From Campylorhamphus procurvoides (Eukaryota; Chordata; Aves; Passeriformes; Dendrocolaptidae), in the NCBI GenBank assembly GCA_013396655.1, contig WBMV01004464.1, forward strand, positions 539,010-603,009: 64,000 nucleotides of DNA, read 5' to 3'. This document shows, one piece after another, positions 1 through 11,410 of this stretch; position 1 is the stretch's first letter; every line of letters begins with the position of its first letter. The notes beneath the pieces were generated by a model that had not been told where the DNA came from, made no database searches, and saw only the letters and a list, made by a program, of their open reading frames with translations. The position numbers and the translations under genes are program-made.

Positions 1-386
1 GGCCGCCCACCCTGGGCAGGGCCCGCGGCCGCCCCCCAAGAGAGGAGGAGGAGGAGGAGCCCCCCGAGCTCCCCGATCCAGCCGGGGTTCTCAAGGGGAG
101 ACCCTCGGGTGTGGAGAAGGGGGTGCCTGCCCCACCCGTGGCACCGGGGATGTATGCGGGAGCTGCAGGAGCACCGCAGCCGGGCAGGACACGAGGGAAG
201 TCCTGTGGGCTGTTCACATCGAAGTCATCATCACCATCACCATCATCATGGCTAGGCTTTGCAAACGAAGATTTGGGAACAGCTCTACCCACGCTTGCAG
301 CAAACACGCTGATGGCTAAAAAGGCCGATGCGCAATAGGCAAGTCTGATTGCAGAAGGCACAGCAGAAAGTCTCCATAGACAGTAT
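1..386. other. GC-rich non-coding edge with triplet runs
   Basis: The first ~150 bases are strongly GC-rich with several CpGs, a (GAG)n run near 41-59, and a (CAT/CAC)-rich run near 220-249. No exon with splice signals and a recognisable protein could be found on either strand. In mammals the neighbour upstream of KDM3A is REEP1 on the opposite strand. This edge could be the outer part of a CpG island of such a gene, but no REEP1 coding sequence is visible here, so that is only a guess. Confidence 0.4.
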
Positions 387-3300
387 TGGTGAGGCACAGT
401 TCTTCCTGCATTGTATTTTCTCAAAGCAGGGGCAAAGAAAAGGCACAGGCTCCATGGGCCTCTTCCATATATAGAAAGAGAGGGATTTCCCCACTTCCCC
501 AAAGTTTCCAGGCAAAACTGACATGGGATTAGCCACACAATCCAGGTGAATTCCCATCACTGTCAGGGATGACAGCCACAGCAATTTCTCCTTTACATCA
601 GTTTTCGTTAAGGGGTCTCACAGTTGTCAAGACCAATTTCCATGAGGAACATCTGCCCACACACAAAACAACAGATGTTGCCTTGACCTGCAGGTTGTTC
701 TTCCTTAAGTTTCCTTTGGGTTCTTCTTTTCCTTCACTACCCTGGCACATGCCGAATGTGCTTAGACTGCCAGGAATCACCTTTCCCTGCGTTGGTTCTT
801 CCCTCCTATTAGAAGCACACATGCCCATGGCAATTTATGATGTGGTTTAGTCTTGTAGCAATCCTAAGATCTCAAGCTTGCCACCAGTCCACATCCAAGC
901 TTCACTTGGATGTTGATGCACGGAGCACCTGGCTTGGTTTTTGGCATTAGGACCAGGGCTCCAGCCACCCTGGTTGCACTGCAGGATCCCTGCCTCCATG
1001 TCCCACACATGGTTCTTTTTGAAGACTGGGTATCTGCAGCAAATTTTGTCTATTATTCTAAGACACCGTAGTTGAAAGAGGGAGAAAATCCCTAATGTAT
1101 TGTAGTAATTTATGAGGAACTCTTGTAGGGAGAGAATGAACATTTCAAATAGAGGTAGCAAAGCTAAGAGCTGATCACAGACCTTTCTTGCCCCAAGTGG
1201 CCACAGACATCCTCACAGTCCTGTTTCCACACAATATCCAGCCCATATCATAGAATCACAGACCAGCTTGGGTTGGAAGGGACCATAAAGATCATCTAGT
1301 TCCAATGCCCTGCCATGGGCAGGGACACCTTCCATTAGACCAGGTTGCTCAAAGCCCCATCCAGCCTGACCTTATCTAACACGTTTCTTCTCTTCAGCTC
1401 AAAAGTCCACTCTCTGGATCTGGTCCCCAGAAAACCAACACGTCTGGGGACAGACAGAACTAACAACCCGCAGTCTTCAGCTAACGCTGCAGACATGCAC
1501 ATACACGTGGTTAAAGTCAGCACTTCTAAAAATTAATTTCTCGGGCAACATGCACACCGGAGGCATTTCTCCCCTCGCCGCAGTGGGTCTGTTCTTCCAC
1601 CAGGGGGAACTTCCACCCCACGCTGTGACCCGTAACGCGCCGTCACCTCCGCACCTACACCCCGATTACAGCAGCGCTTCTGCTCCAAACACCGGGATTT
1701 TGGGTTACAGACGGCCTGGGAACCACAGCTGCAGGTGTGGGGGCCGGCACCAAACACTCCTGCCTCGGGGACTGTGAGGGCCGACAGTGGCAACACCCTC
1801 CAGGCAGCATTTTGACTGCTGTGCAGACACCACACAGGCAGGGCTGGGTGCTCTGCTGCAGTACCAAAGTGTAAATTAGCTGTCTTTCCCTCTGCAGGAT
1901 CTGCCTTCTCTCTAAAAGAAGCCATTAGGTCATCCAGCCCAAGCTCTAAGGCAATGAATCATCCTGTGGCTGTCCTGCCTGTGTATCATGGCCAAGTAAG
2001 TACTTGGAAATCTGTTATCCAAGACTTTTCTTGTATCAGGACTATTTAGTGTGAGCTTTTAGACTGCATGTTGGCAGACACTCCACAGCATTAGTACAGT
2101 TAATGACAAGATATTATCATGTACAAGACACAGATCTCTCTGCACGAATATTTGTGTAACCACCACAGTACACAGACCCTGCCACTTAGTACTTGCTGTG
2201 TATTTCAAGCGTAGAAAAAAATGGATCAACAGGGGAAGACACTGGGTCATAAAGAGAGAGAATACAGTGGACAACAGCGAAAAAGCTGCAGCAAAAAGTT
2301 TTAGTGCCCAAATCATAACAGCTTCATGTCCTCTTGGCTCCTTCCAGCCTCTTCCAGCTCACCGTGTTCCCTGAAACTCTTGCCAGTGACCATCATTGCT
2401 GACACCACCTCTCTTTTTCAAGCAACAACTCCCAGAAAGGCTTGAAGATTATTCTTCTGCCTGGCAGCTCTCAGTGACATGGGTAAACAGGACATGGACC
2501 CCTCCCGTGCTGCTGCTTTGTACACAACTGACACAGTCATGATCACCTCAAGATTGTTGACTGATCTTAAGCCTCAAATGCATACACATAGTTAACAAGG
2601 TAGTCTGGTGATGGAAAATCTAAAGAGCCTGACAATGTGGATGCAGGGAGCCTTACTGAAACAGCTGTTTGGTAAACAGGGTGAAGGAGTGAAATTCAGC
2701 TGTACTGAGTCACCAGTGGAAGGGTGACAATGCCCCCTACCTACTCCTCATGGGCTGTGTCTTAGGACAATTCACAGCTCTGTGACTGTGAGCTCGGCAT
2801 ATGACCTCCCAAGCATCCTGGAAAGAGGCTTTGCTTGAAGAAAGCAAAAGGAACTTTGCTGTTATATCACCTTATCCAGTCCATAAGAAACAACAGAAAG
2901 ACACAAAAATAGTTAAAGCTGTAGGAACAGCTATGAATTAATTTACACAGCCAGCTCAGCAGAAATACCACCCAATGTTAGTGGAACATTTTGAAACAGC
3001 TTTAGCAGTGGAAGAAGATCTGGCAGTGAAAAATCCTACAGAGATTGCACCATCAGATGGTTTGATCAAATTAAAAAATAAATCAGCTTTGTTAATGAAG
3101 GCAGAGCCACCACCCTCATCCTGAATACTAGACATCTTTCTCCTAGTGACTACTTTTCCTGAGCAGTTCACAGCCCTGGAGAAGTCAGACTTCCTAACAG
3201 CTCTCTCGTAGTCAGATTCTTTCCTCTCTGGCCCCAGGGAGAAGGGATCTCTGCCTCACAGCTGAACAACTGCCAAGCCAAGACTTCTGAGAACAAGAAG

Positions 3301-3698
3301 AGTCACTGACATATATGCACAGGGTACTCTGCCACCAAATGTAGAAAAGGCCAGAAAGTAGCATATGCAGACACCTCCTTAGTCCTCCAATGGACTGAAC
3401 CTCCACCAGAGGCATTTCAGAACAGCTGAAGAACAATCTAGCCAGGAAATGTCCCCAGGGATAGAGAAAAATACGAGACAGGAAACCTGTGGTGATGTTC
3501 AGGTGTTGAAGTTCATGTGGCAAAACCAAAACACAAAAATTAATATAAAAATAAATAAAATACACATGCAATAGCCACAGTGCACACAAATATTGTGTAG
3601 TATTGTTACAGCATCTAAAAATATCAGAAGAACGATAGTTTGATCATGAAGTAAACATTCTGCATCCCATCAAGGAATACACACAAACACACAGACAC
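387..3698. repeat. Copy 1 of a 3,312-bp near-perfect tandem duplication
   Basis: This segment recurs at a constant offset of 3,313 bases as 3700-7011. It starts with tggtgaggcac and ends in a CA-rich microsatellite (acacagacac). Every short ORF in it has a counterpart with identical translation in the other copy. The only difference I noticed is T at 570 versus C at 3883. Apart from a CR1 tail it holds no recognisable gene. The near identity and the single N between copies suggest an assembly duplication and not an old genomic event. Confidence 0.95.
1249..1376 (-). mobile_element. CR1 LINE 3'-end fragment (copy 1)
   Basis: The plus strand reads tcatagaatcacagacc, then the hallmark gggttggaagggacc, then ccatgggcagggacacc and accaggttgctcaaagcccc. 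This is the reverse complement of the 3' end of avian CR1 elements, whose sense-strand terminus is the short ATTCTATG-type repeat. Only about 130 bp remain, as usual for 5'-truncated CR1 copies. It lies inside the duplicated segment. Confidence 0.92.
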
Positions 3699-3699
3699 N
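3699..3699. other. Single N at the junction of the two tandem copies
   Basis: One ambiguous base separates the end of copy 1, in a CA-rich simple repeat, from the start of copy 2. In copy 2 the same CA-rich repeat continues into an AT-rich simple repeat (7012 onward). That pattern fits a contig that stopped in the microsatellite and was joined to an overlapping contig without merging the overlap. Confidence 0.95.
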
Positions 3700-6600
3700 T
3701 GGTGAGGCACAGTTCTTCCTGCATTGTATTTTCTCAAAGCAGGGGCAAAGAAAAGGCACAGGCTCCATGGGCCTCTTCCATATATAGAAAGAGAGGGATT
3801 TCCCCACTTCCCCAAAGTTTCCAGGCAAAACTGACATGGGATTAGCCACACAATCCAGGTGAATTCCCATCACTGTCAGGGACGACAGCCACAGCAATTT
3901 CTCCTTTACATCAGTTTTCGTTAAGGGGTCTCACAGTTGTCAAGACCAATTTCCATGAGGAACATCTGCCCACACACAAAACAACAGATGTTGCCTTGAC
4001 CTGCAGGTTGTTCTTCCTTAAGTTTCCTTTGGGTTCTTCTTTTCCTTCACTACCCTGGCACATGCCGAATGTGCTTAGACTGCCAGGAATCACCTTTCCC
4101 TGCGTTGGTTCTTCCCTCCTATTAGAAGCACACATGCCCATGGCAATTTATGATGTGGTTTAGTCTTGTAGCAATCCTAAGATCTCAAGCTTGCCACCAG
4201 TCCACATCCAAGCTTCACTTGGATGTTGATGCACGGAGCACCTGGCTTGGTTTTTGGCATTAGGACCAGGGCTCCAGCCACCCTGGTTGCACTGCAGGAT
4301 CCCTGCCTCCATGTCCCACACATGGTTCTTTTTGAAGACTGGGTATCTGCAGCAAATTTTGTCTATTATTCTAAGACACCGTAGTTGAAAGAGGGAGAAA
4401 ATCCCTAATGTATTGTAGTAATTTATGAGGAACTCTTGTAGGGAGAGAATGAACATTTCAAATAGAGGTAGCAAAGCTAAGAGCTGATCACAGACCTTTC
4501 TTGCCCCAAGTGGCCACAGACATCCTCACAGTCCTGTTTCCACACAATATCCAGCCCATATCATAGAATCACAGACCAGCTTGGGTTGGAAGGGACCATA
4601 AAGATCATCTAGTTCCAATGCCCTGCCATGGGCAGGGACACCTTCCATTAGACCAGGTTGCTCAAAGCCCCATCCAGCCTGACCTTATCTAACACGTTTC
4701 TTCTCTTCAGCTCAAAAGTCCACTCTCTGGATCTGGTCCCCAGAAAACCAACACGTCTGGGGACAGACAGAACTAACAACCCGCAGTCTTCAGCTAACGC
4801 TGCAGACATGCACATACACGTGGTTAAAGTCAGCACTTCTAAAAATTAATTTCTCGGGCAACATGCACACCGGAGGCATTTCTCCCCTCGCCGCAGTGGG
4901 TCTGTTCTTCCACCAGGGGGAACTTCCACCCCACGCTGTGACCCGTAACGCGCCGTCACCTCCGCACCTACACCCCGATTACAGCAGCGCTTCTGCTCCA
5001 AACACCGGGATTTTGGGTTACAGACGGCCTGGGAACCACAGCTGCAGGTGTGGGGGCCGGCACCAAACACTCCTGCCTCGGGGACTGTGAGGGCCGACAG
5101 TGGCAACACCCTCCAGGCAGCATTTTGACTGCTGTGCAGACACCACACAGGCAGGGCTGGGTGCTCTGCTGCAGTACCAAAGTGTAAATTAGCTGTCTTT
5201 CCCTCTGCAGGATCTGCCTTCTCTCTAAAAGAAGCCATTAGGTCATCCAGCCCAAGCTCTAAGGCAATGAATCATCCTGTGGCTGTCCTGCCTGTGTATC
5301 ATGGCCAAGTAAGTACTTGGAAATCTGTTATCCAAGACTTTTCTTGTATCAGGACTATTTAGTGTGAGCTTTTAGACTGCATGTTGGCAGACACTCCACA
5401 GCATTAGTACAGTTAATGACAAGATATTATCATGTACAAGACACAGATCTCTCTGCACGAATATTTGTGTAACCACCACAGTACACAGACCCTGCCACTT
5501 AGTACTTGCTGTGTATTTCAAGCGTAGAAAAAAATGGATCAACAGGGGAAGACACTGGGTCATAAAGAGAGAGAATACAGTGGACAACAGCGAAAAAGCT
5601 GCAGCAAAAAGTTTTAGTGCCCAAATCATAACAGCTTCATGTCCTCTTGGCTCCTTCCAGCCTCTTCCAGCTCACCGTGTTCCCTGAAACTCTTGCCAGT
5701 GACCATCATTGCTGACACCACCTCTCTTTTTCAAGCAACAACTCCCAGAAAGGCTTGAAGATTATTCTTCTGCCTGGCAGCTCTCAGTGACATGGGTAAA
5801 CAGGACATGGACCCCTCCCGTGCTGCTGCTTTGTACACAACTGACACAGTCATGATCACCTCAAGATTGTTGACTGATCTTAAGCCTCAAATGCATACAC
5901 ATAGTTAACAAGGTAGTCTGGTGATGGAAAATCTAAAGAGCCTGACAATGTGGATGCAGGGAGCCTTACTGAAACAGCTGTTTGGTAAACAGGGTGAAGG
6001 AGTGAAATTCAGCTGTACTGAGTCACCAGTGGAAGGGTGACAATGCCCCCTACCTACTCCTCATGGGCTGTGTCTTAGGACAATTCACAGCTCTGTGACT
6101 GTGAGCTCGGCATATGACCTCCCAAGCATCCTGGAAAGAGGCTTTGCTTGAAGAAAGCAAAAGGAACTTTGCTGTTATATCACCTTATCCAGTCCATAAG
6201 AAACAACAGAAAGACACAAAAATAGTTAAAGCTGTAGGAACAGCTATGAATTAATTTACACAGCCAGCTCAGCAGAAATACCACCCAATGTTAGTGGAAC
6301 ATTTTGAAACAGCTTTAGCAGTGGAAGAAGATCTGGCAGTGAAAAATCCTACAGAGATTGCACCATCAGATGGTTTGATCAAATTAAAAAATAAATCAGC
6401 TTTGTTAATGAAGGCAGAGCCACCACCCTCATCCTGAATACTAGACATCTTTCTCCTAGTGACTACTTTTCCTGAGCAGTTCACAGCCCTGGAGAAGTCA
6501 GACTTCCTAACAGCTCTCTCGTAGTCAGATTCTTTCCTCTCTGGCCCCAGGGAGAAGGGATCTCTGCCTCACAGCTGAACAACTGCCAAGCCAAGACTTC

Positions 6601-7011
6601 TGAGAACAAGAAGAGTCACTGACATATATGCACAGGGTACTCTGCCACCAAATGTAGAAAAGGCCAGAAAGTAGCATATGCAGACACCTCCTTAGTCCTC
6701 CAATGGACTGAACCTCCACCAGAGGCATTTCAGAACAGCTGAAGAACAATCTAGCCAGGAAATGTCCCCAGGGATAGAGAAAAATACGAGACAGGAAACC
6801 TGTGGTGATGTTCAGGTGTTGAAGTTCATGTGGCAAAACCAAAACACAAAAATTAATATAAAAATAAATAAAATACACATGCAATAGCCACAGTGCACAC
6901 AAATATTGTGTAGTATTGTTACAGCATCTAAAAATATCAGAAGAACGATAGTTTGATCATGAAGTAAACATTCTGCATCCCATCAAGGAATACACACAAA
7001 CACACAGACAC
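3700..7011. repeat. Copy 2 of a 3,312-bp near-perfect tandem duplication
   Basis: It is the partner of 387-3698 at offset 3,313. It diverges from copy 1 only after the CA-rich repeat, where real flanking sequence continues as an AT microsatellite. The short ORFs are the same as in copy 1 and look like chance ORFs in non-coding DNA. Confidence 0.95.
4562..4689 (-). mobile_element. CR1 LINE 3'-end fragment (copy 2)
   Basis: This is the duplicate of the CR1 tail at 1249-1376, identical in the stretches compared, with the same hallmark gttggaagggacc and gggcagggacacc blocks. Perfect identity of two CR1 relics, which normally differ by many substitutions, supports a very recent or artefactual duplication. 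Confidence 0.92.
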
Positions 7012-7043
7012 ATATATATATATGAACATATATAGATACATAT
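7001..7043. repeat. CA/AT microsatellite
   Basis: A CA-rich run (from about 6992) passes into alternating AT and then degenerate ATAC/ATAG units. This simple repeat marks the right end of the duplicated block and is the probable reason for the break in the assembly. Confidence 0.85.
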
Positions 7044-7448
7044 ACTCAGCCTCTTGAAAGAGAAATATTTGGTGTTCCACCCACTGGAACAGAATGGCTG
7101 ATCCCTTGCATTTATCTCCTGACTTCTACTTGGGAAGCAAAACAAAAAAAAACCCCAAACAAATAATGAAAACCTAAAGAGGTAACATGGACATTTAGAG
7201 CAAAAATCCAAGAAGAATGCAGTTCCTGAACACAGTAATGAAAAATACCCATTTCTAAACCTACAGCTTTACTAACAGAGAGCAGATAGGAAAAGGTTAA
7301 TCTCGCTCTATGGACAGTATTGTTAAAGCATGGGAGACAGTCAGCATTTCCTGGCTGCCACTTCCATCTTTATTATTAAATTACTTGCTTCAGAGCTATA
7401 GCCATTAGCAAAGAAAGATTAAGAAATGCCTATTTTGTCTCAAAAGTG

Positions 7449-7483
7449 GTGTGGTCTGGCGTGTGGTCTGGCATTTGGTCTGG
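7449..7483. repeat. Three-unit 12-bp tandem repeat
   Basis: Two exact units gtgtggtctggc (7449-7460 and 7461-7472) are followed by a degenerate third (atttggtctgg, 7473-7483). It is a minimal minisatellite with no associated gene. Confidence 0.8.
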
Positions 7484-7892
7484 AACTGTGATTTCTGAGA
7501 AACACTCTTGATTATGAATGACTCACTACAAGAGCCTGGAGAAAACATGGAGACCAGCGTGTTTGAATGTGTCCTTTGGCTTTAGGTAACCAAAATGGGG
7601 CAGCTTAGCCCCAAATATTCTAATGCAAAACGCTGCAGGACACAGCTCAGCCACTAGTACTCAATATCTCAAAGAGGAAGCTCTGAACACATCAAGTTGT
7701 GCATCAAAAGTGTCTTCTGAGTAGCCTGTTCTTGACTTCCAATATCCTCTTATGTAACTTATATGAGAGATGCTGCTTCTGCCTGGGAATAAATCCATGT
7801 GTCTTAGATTAATCCATTAGTAGCTCTGAGGCATCTGCTGACCCTCCAGTTCCATGGGAAATTATTCCAGTTGAGCATGTTTTCCTTTCTAT

Positions 7893-7942
7893 TTCAGAAT
7901 CATAGAATCTTAGAATATCCTGAGGTAGAAGGGACCTGCAAG
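7893..7942 (-). mobile_element. Short CR1 3'-tail remnant
   Basis: The plus strand reads cagaatcatagaatcttaga and then gaggtagaagggacctgcaa, matching the reverse complement of the CR1 terminus. Only about 50 bp are left. Confidence 0.7.
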
Positions 7943-10374
7943 GAATGAAGAAAATGCATGGCTTACAGCATTTTATAAATTTATGAAAAAAAGGACCAGG
8001 ACTTATTTTTGAGCCTTAAAAGTCAATAAAGATATTAATAAATTACCACTGTTATTACAGTACTTCTGAGAGTCAGATTAGTTTCCTTGTTCCTTGTTAG
8101 CTACTACCATCTTTCCACCTCATGTCTCCAAAAGATCTGTCACTGCTTGGACTGCTATGGACAACATACAACTGAAATGTAAGAAGAAAAGTTCAATTAA
8201 AAACCACTGTGTTAATGGCCGTGGCAAACTACTTTGGATGATGCACACTGCATCAAGATCAGGGGAGGGCTTCTCTTTAAATTTGCTGGTATGTGTCCCT
8301 GTGGGCCCTAAATTACCAGCTACCACCATGGAAGAGATCCTGAAATGCACAGCGCTTTGGTCTGATCTAGTGGATCAGTTTTTATATTCCTGCACAGGAT
8401 GGGCTGTTCTGAATTTTATTACTGTGTAGTGTTTAATGATGACAACAATAGTAAATGTACAGAAGGATGACTTGACCATGTTCTTGCCCCTCAAGCAGAT
8501 GCAGAGAGAAAGGAACAAGGCAATTAAGTGCCAGTGTGAACGTGACATTTGCTAAAGAGGGATTTTGAGATAAATATGGTCAGTGCACGGCCTTGAGGTT
8601 TCACTGAGGCGCCATGGAAATGGGAATGCTAACGATAACAAGAAGCTGTAAATAATGAAAGGGGCCCCTCAGATGAGCAGAAGGGAAGTTTCCTTTGAGG
8701 AAACAGAGAAGGAATGTGCAGGAGGGTATCGATAGCCCTAACTGTGTCAGGAGAAAACCAGAGGATTGCTGCAGACTGGTCTTAGCAGTTTCTAGAGACA
8801 GGCTGTCTTCATGGAGTGGTGTAATAAAAGAACTGAAGGCAGTAAGAGAGGAAAGCAAAGTGGGCTTCTTCACCATCCCTTGCTGAATCCAACTAATTCC
8901 ATATCAGAGGCGCTGCTCTGTTTAGCAGGACCCTGTACACAGATGAAATCACTGAGCAATTACTAGGCTAACATGGCTGTGTAAAAACATGTTTTAATAA
9001 CTGTATAAATACTACTTCATGGTAAGTTTTAATAAAAAGCTGCTATTGACCTTCGGGATCAATTTAAATCCCAGCACACACCAGGATGTGGTTTCAATTT
9101 CACACGGAGCCCCGTGGGAGGCAGAAGGAAATGAGCTACATTGGCACACCTGGCAAAGATGCCTTCCCATAGGAGCTGCTCAGAGGTACTTGCAGGTGAG
9201 CAGCAACCTCGCTGTGACTGCACTCATTTCTCCAGGGGTTTTCCCATACCTGTACCAGGACTTTTCTCCTCCTCCCACACACCACAGTGCACCTGTGTCT
9301 CCCAACATGTGTCCTGTTCTGTTCCTCTTAAGGCATGTGAACCACCCATTGCTTTACAACTGTTTTCTCCTCAGTTACAAATGCAAATAGAAATGCTGAG
9401 TGTCAAAGCACTGAGCATATTAAAGACACTGACTCTCATACTACGTATAGTCATGAACATGAAATTCCACCACACTAAGCTACTTCCAGGTCTATTTAAT
9501 TCTGGAAAAAGTAAAAAAGGATGTCAGGGAAAAGGTGCCTCTTTCCATGGACAAGTTATGTAACTAAGTTTTTTCTCTGCAGTCAGGGTATATAAAAAAC
9601 TTGCAGCATCATCCTGCTTGTCTCCCTCTCATTATGGTACTATAGAAACAGAAATTAATTGTCTTTCCAGGGATAAAAAAGGCTACATTCCAAAACTGAA
9701 ATGGGGGAGGAAAGGGGGGAGAGGCAGGACCCAAACAAACAACTTAGGGACTTCAGGAAAAGAAGAAAAAGACAAAGGAAAAATACAACCACTGTGATAA
9801 GAGTTTTCAAGTTACCTTCTACAGGCTATTTATAGAGGCCCCCACCCCTGTGTTACTCCCTTTTTGAAGCCTTACAATATCTCACTTTAATGCCACTATT
9901 AATGAGACCAGATAACAGTTTCTTGGCTGGTACCTGCTTGCAGCTCACACAGGTCAGAGTGAGTGGTGTGGGAATTGTATGGAGAGCACTCCCAAAAGCA
10001 GATGTGGGAAGTGAAAATATTCTAACATGTCTGACTATGCATGTCCCCCACAAATAGTGATCCAGTCCATCTGCTTAGCACGCAATTTGAAAAGGCTACA
10101 GCCGAAAATGGAAATCTGGACTCCTAGCAGTATCTTCAATATTGTACAAATATGCTGATGAAGAGAAAAATAACCAACTGCTTAAAAACAACAACTTTTT
10201 TTTTAATAGCCTTTGTGTTCAACCCCTATTTTCCATACCGGTCTCCAAACTGCAAGTTCCAACCTCTCAAGTTGCTAAAAGAAACATTTGCAAGCACATG
10301 TTTTTCCTCCACAATCCAGTAAGAGACTCTTAATCTCACTGCAGGAAGGTGATGAAGTGTCTTCTATGCTCTCC

Positions 10375-10430
10375 TCTCTCAGACCTCAGTTTGGCCACCC
10401 TCTGCTGAAAATACTTCCTACATCTATTAC
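10375..10430 (-). mobile_element. Possible CR1 internal fragment
   Basis: The stretch with ccaccctctgctgaaaatac followed by ttcctacatct resembles the CR1 segment that usually reads ccaccctct...gaaaaatttcttcctaatatct on the reverse strand. It is divergent and short, so the call is tentative. Confidence 0.35.
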
Positions 10431-10715
10431 AGCCCAGAGATTCTCCAAGTTCCACTGAAATGAAATGGACAAAAAACACCCAATGAAAAGCATGGTGAAG
10501 GTGTATGTGTATCCCATGGGAAGTGTGCCAGCACATCATATGGTCTTCCCAGAACTCCCCTGAAACCAGTCAGGGTGCTGATAAAGGTGTTGCTGTAGCA
10601 ACACAGAGCTTACTCTGAGACAGCTACACAGGAATGTCCTCAGGAGCCAGGGGGTGATTTTCAGCTCCTGCAGACTCCATGCTGCTGAGGCCACACCTGA
10701 CTGTACAATAACTAA

Positions 10716-10800
10716 TTTAGGTTGGAAGTAGCCCATGCAGGTCATTGGGTCCAACCTCCAGCCCAAAGCAGAGCCAGCTTTGAGGCTGCATTACCTTGGA
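10716..10800 (-). mobile_element. CR1 LINE fragment
   Basis: The plus strand has ttaggttggaagtagcccat, then gtcattgggtccaacctcc and caaagcagagccagctttga. These are the usual reverse-complement CR1 blocks (gttggaag...ggtccaacc...caaagcagggccaactttga). Confidence 0.75.
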
Positions 10801-11151
10801 AGGACCTAGTCTTCAGCTAACATTTTATAAAGTAGTCTAGACATGCCTTTGTGGGCTGTGGCAGTTAAAGTGCAGTGGAAAATGAGCTAGTTTTAACCTT
10901 ACAACTCTGAAGAACTGGTGTGGTGGGCAGAGACCTGAAGCTGTCTTAGCACTGAATGCCAGCAGAAGAACAATCAGAGCTTAGGTCAAGACATTGTTCT
11001 TTTGGTTGGAAAATGGGTTCTGCAGAAGTCAAGTGCTTTCCTTCTGTTCACTATAGGGAAGAGGGTTTCAAACCCTGGTTTTGGGCTACAGTAAACACAC
11101 ATGGTGGGCAGCTGCAGCCATTGCTGAAGAGTTAATCCCTGTAATATCCTT

Positions 11152-11225
11152 TGTTAATCTAACTACAGTGATCAAGTGGCATGGAACATATTCAACATAA
11201 ACACAGGGTGCATGTTAGATTAACA
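11152..11225. repeat. Perfect 12-bp inverted repeat with 50-nt spacer
   Basis: The arms tgttaatctaac (11152-11163) and gttagattaaca (11214-11225) are exact reverse complements. Outside the arms there is weak further similarity (gtaatatcc versus ggattac). It could be the ends of a degraded DNA transposon, a hairpin, or paired HNF1/homeodomain-like sites. Chance is also possible in AT-rich DNA. Confidence 0.7.
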
Positions 11226-11254
11226 GGATTACCTGCTGTTGAGGGTAATACTAC

Positions 11255-11410
11255 TCTGTGTTTATTCAGCACTTCTCTGAAGAACAGAAGGTACTTTTTA
11301 AAGGTGGGTAAATATTTGTTAACCCCAGAGGGAAAAATGTAAGTGCAAAGAGGTTAAGTCATAACACCAGTTTCACACAGTGAACCAGTAGCACTAGTCC
11401 CAGGCACATG
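11255..11410 (-). mobile_element. MIR-like (CORE-SINE) relic
   Basis: The run with ttaaccccagagggaaaaat, gcaaagaggttaagtcataa and tttcacacagtgaaccagta follows the order of the antisense MIR consensus (ccccattttacagatgagga, agaggttaagtgacttgccc, aaggtcacacagct). It is heavily diverged, as expected for an ancient amniote SINE. Confidence 0.6.

Noticed and set aside
1..120. REEP1 first exon on the minus strand
   Set aside because: The mammalian neighbour would be REEP1, but no sequence encoding its N terminus is visible here. GC-richness alone is not enough.
1533..1925. 130-codon minus-strand ORF (and its copy at 4846-5238)
   Set aside because: The ORF is Cys/Arg/Pro-rich without a recognisable domain, overlaps other chance ORFs on both strands, sits beside a CR1 and shows no splice context. 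It appears twice only because of the duplicated segment.
387..7011. Real segmental gene duplication
   Set aside because: No gene is contained, divergence is about one base in 3.3 kb, and an N lies exactly at the junction. An assembly cause is more likely, though reads are needed.
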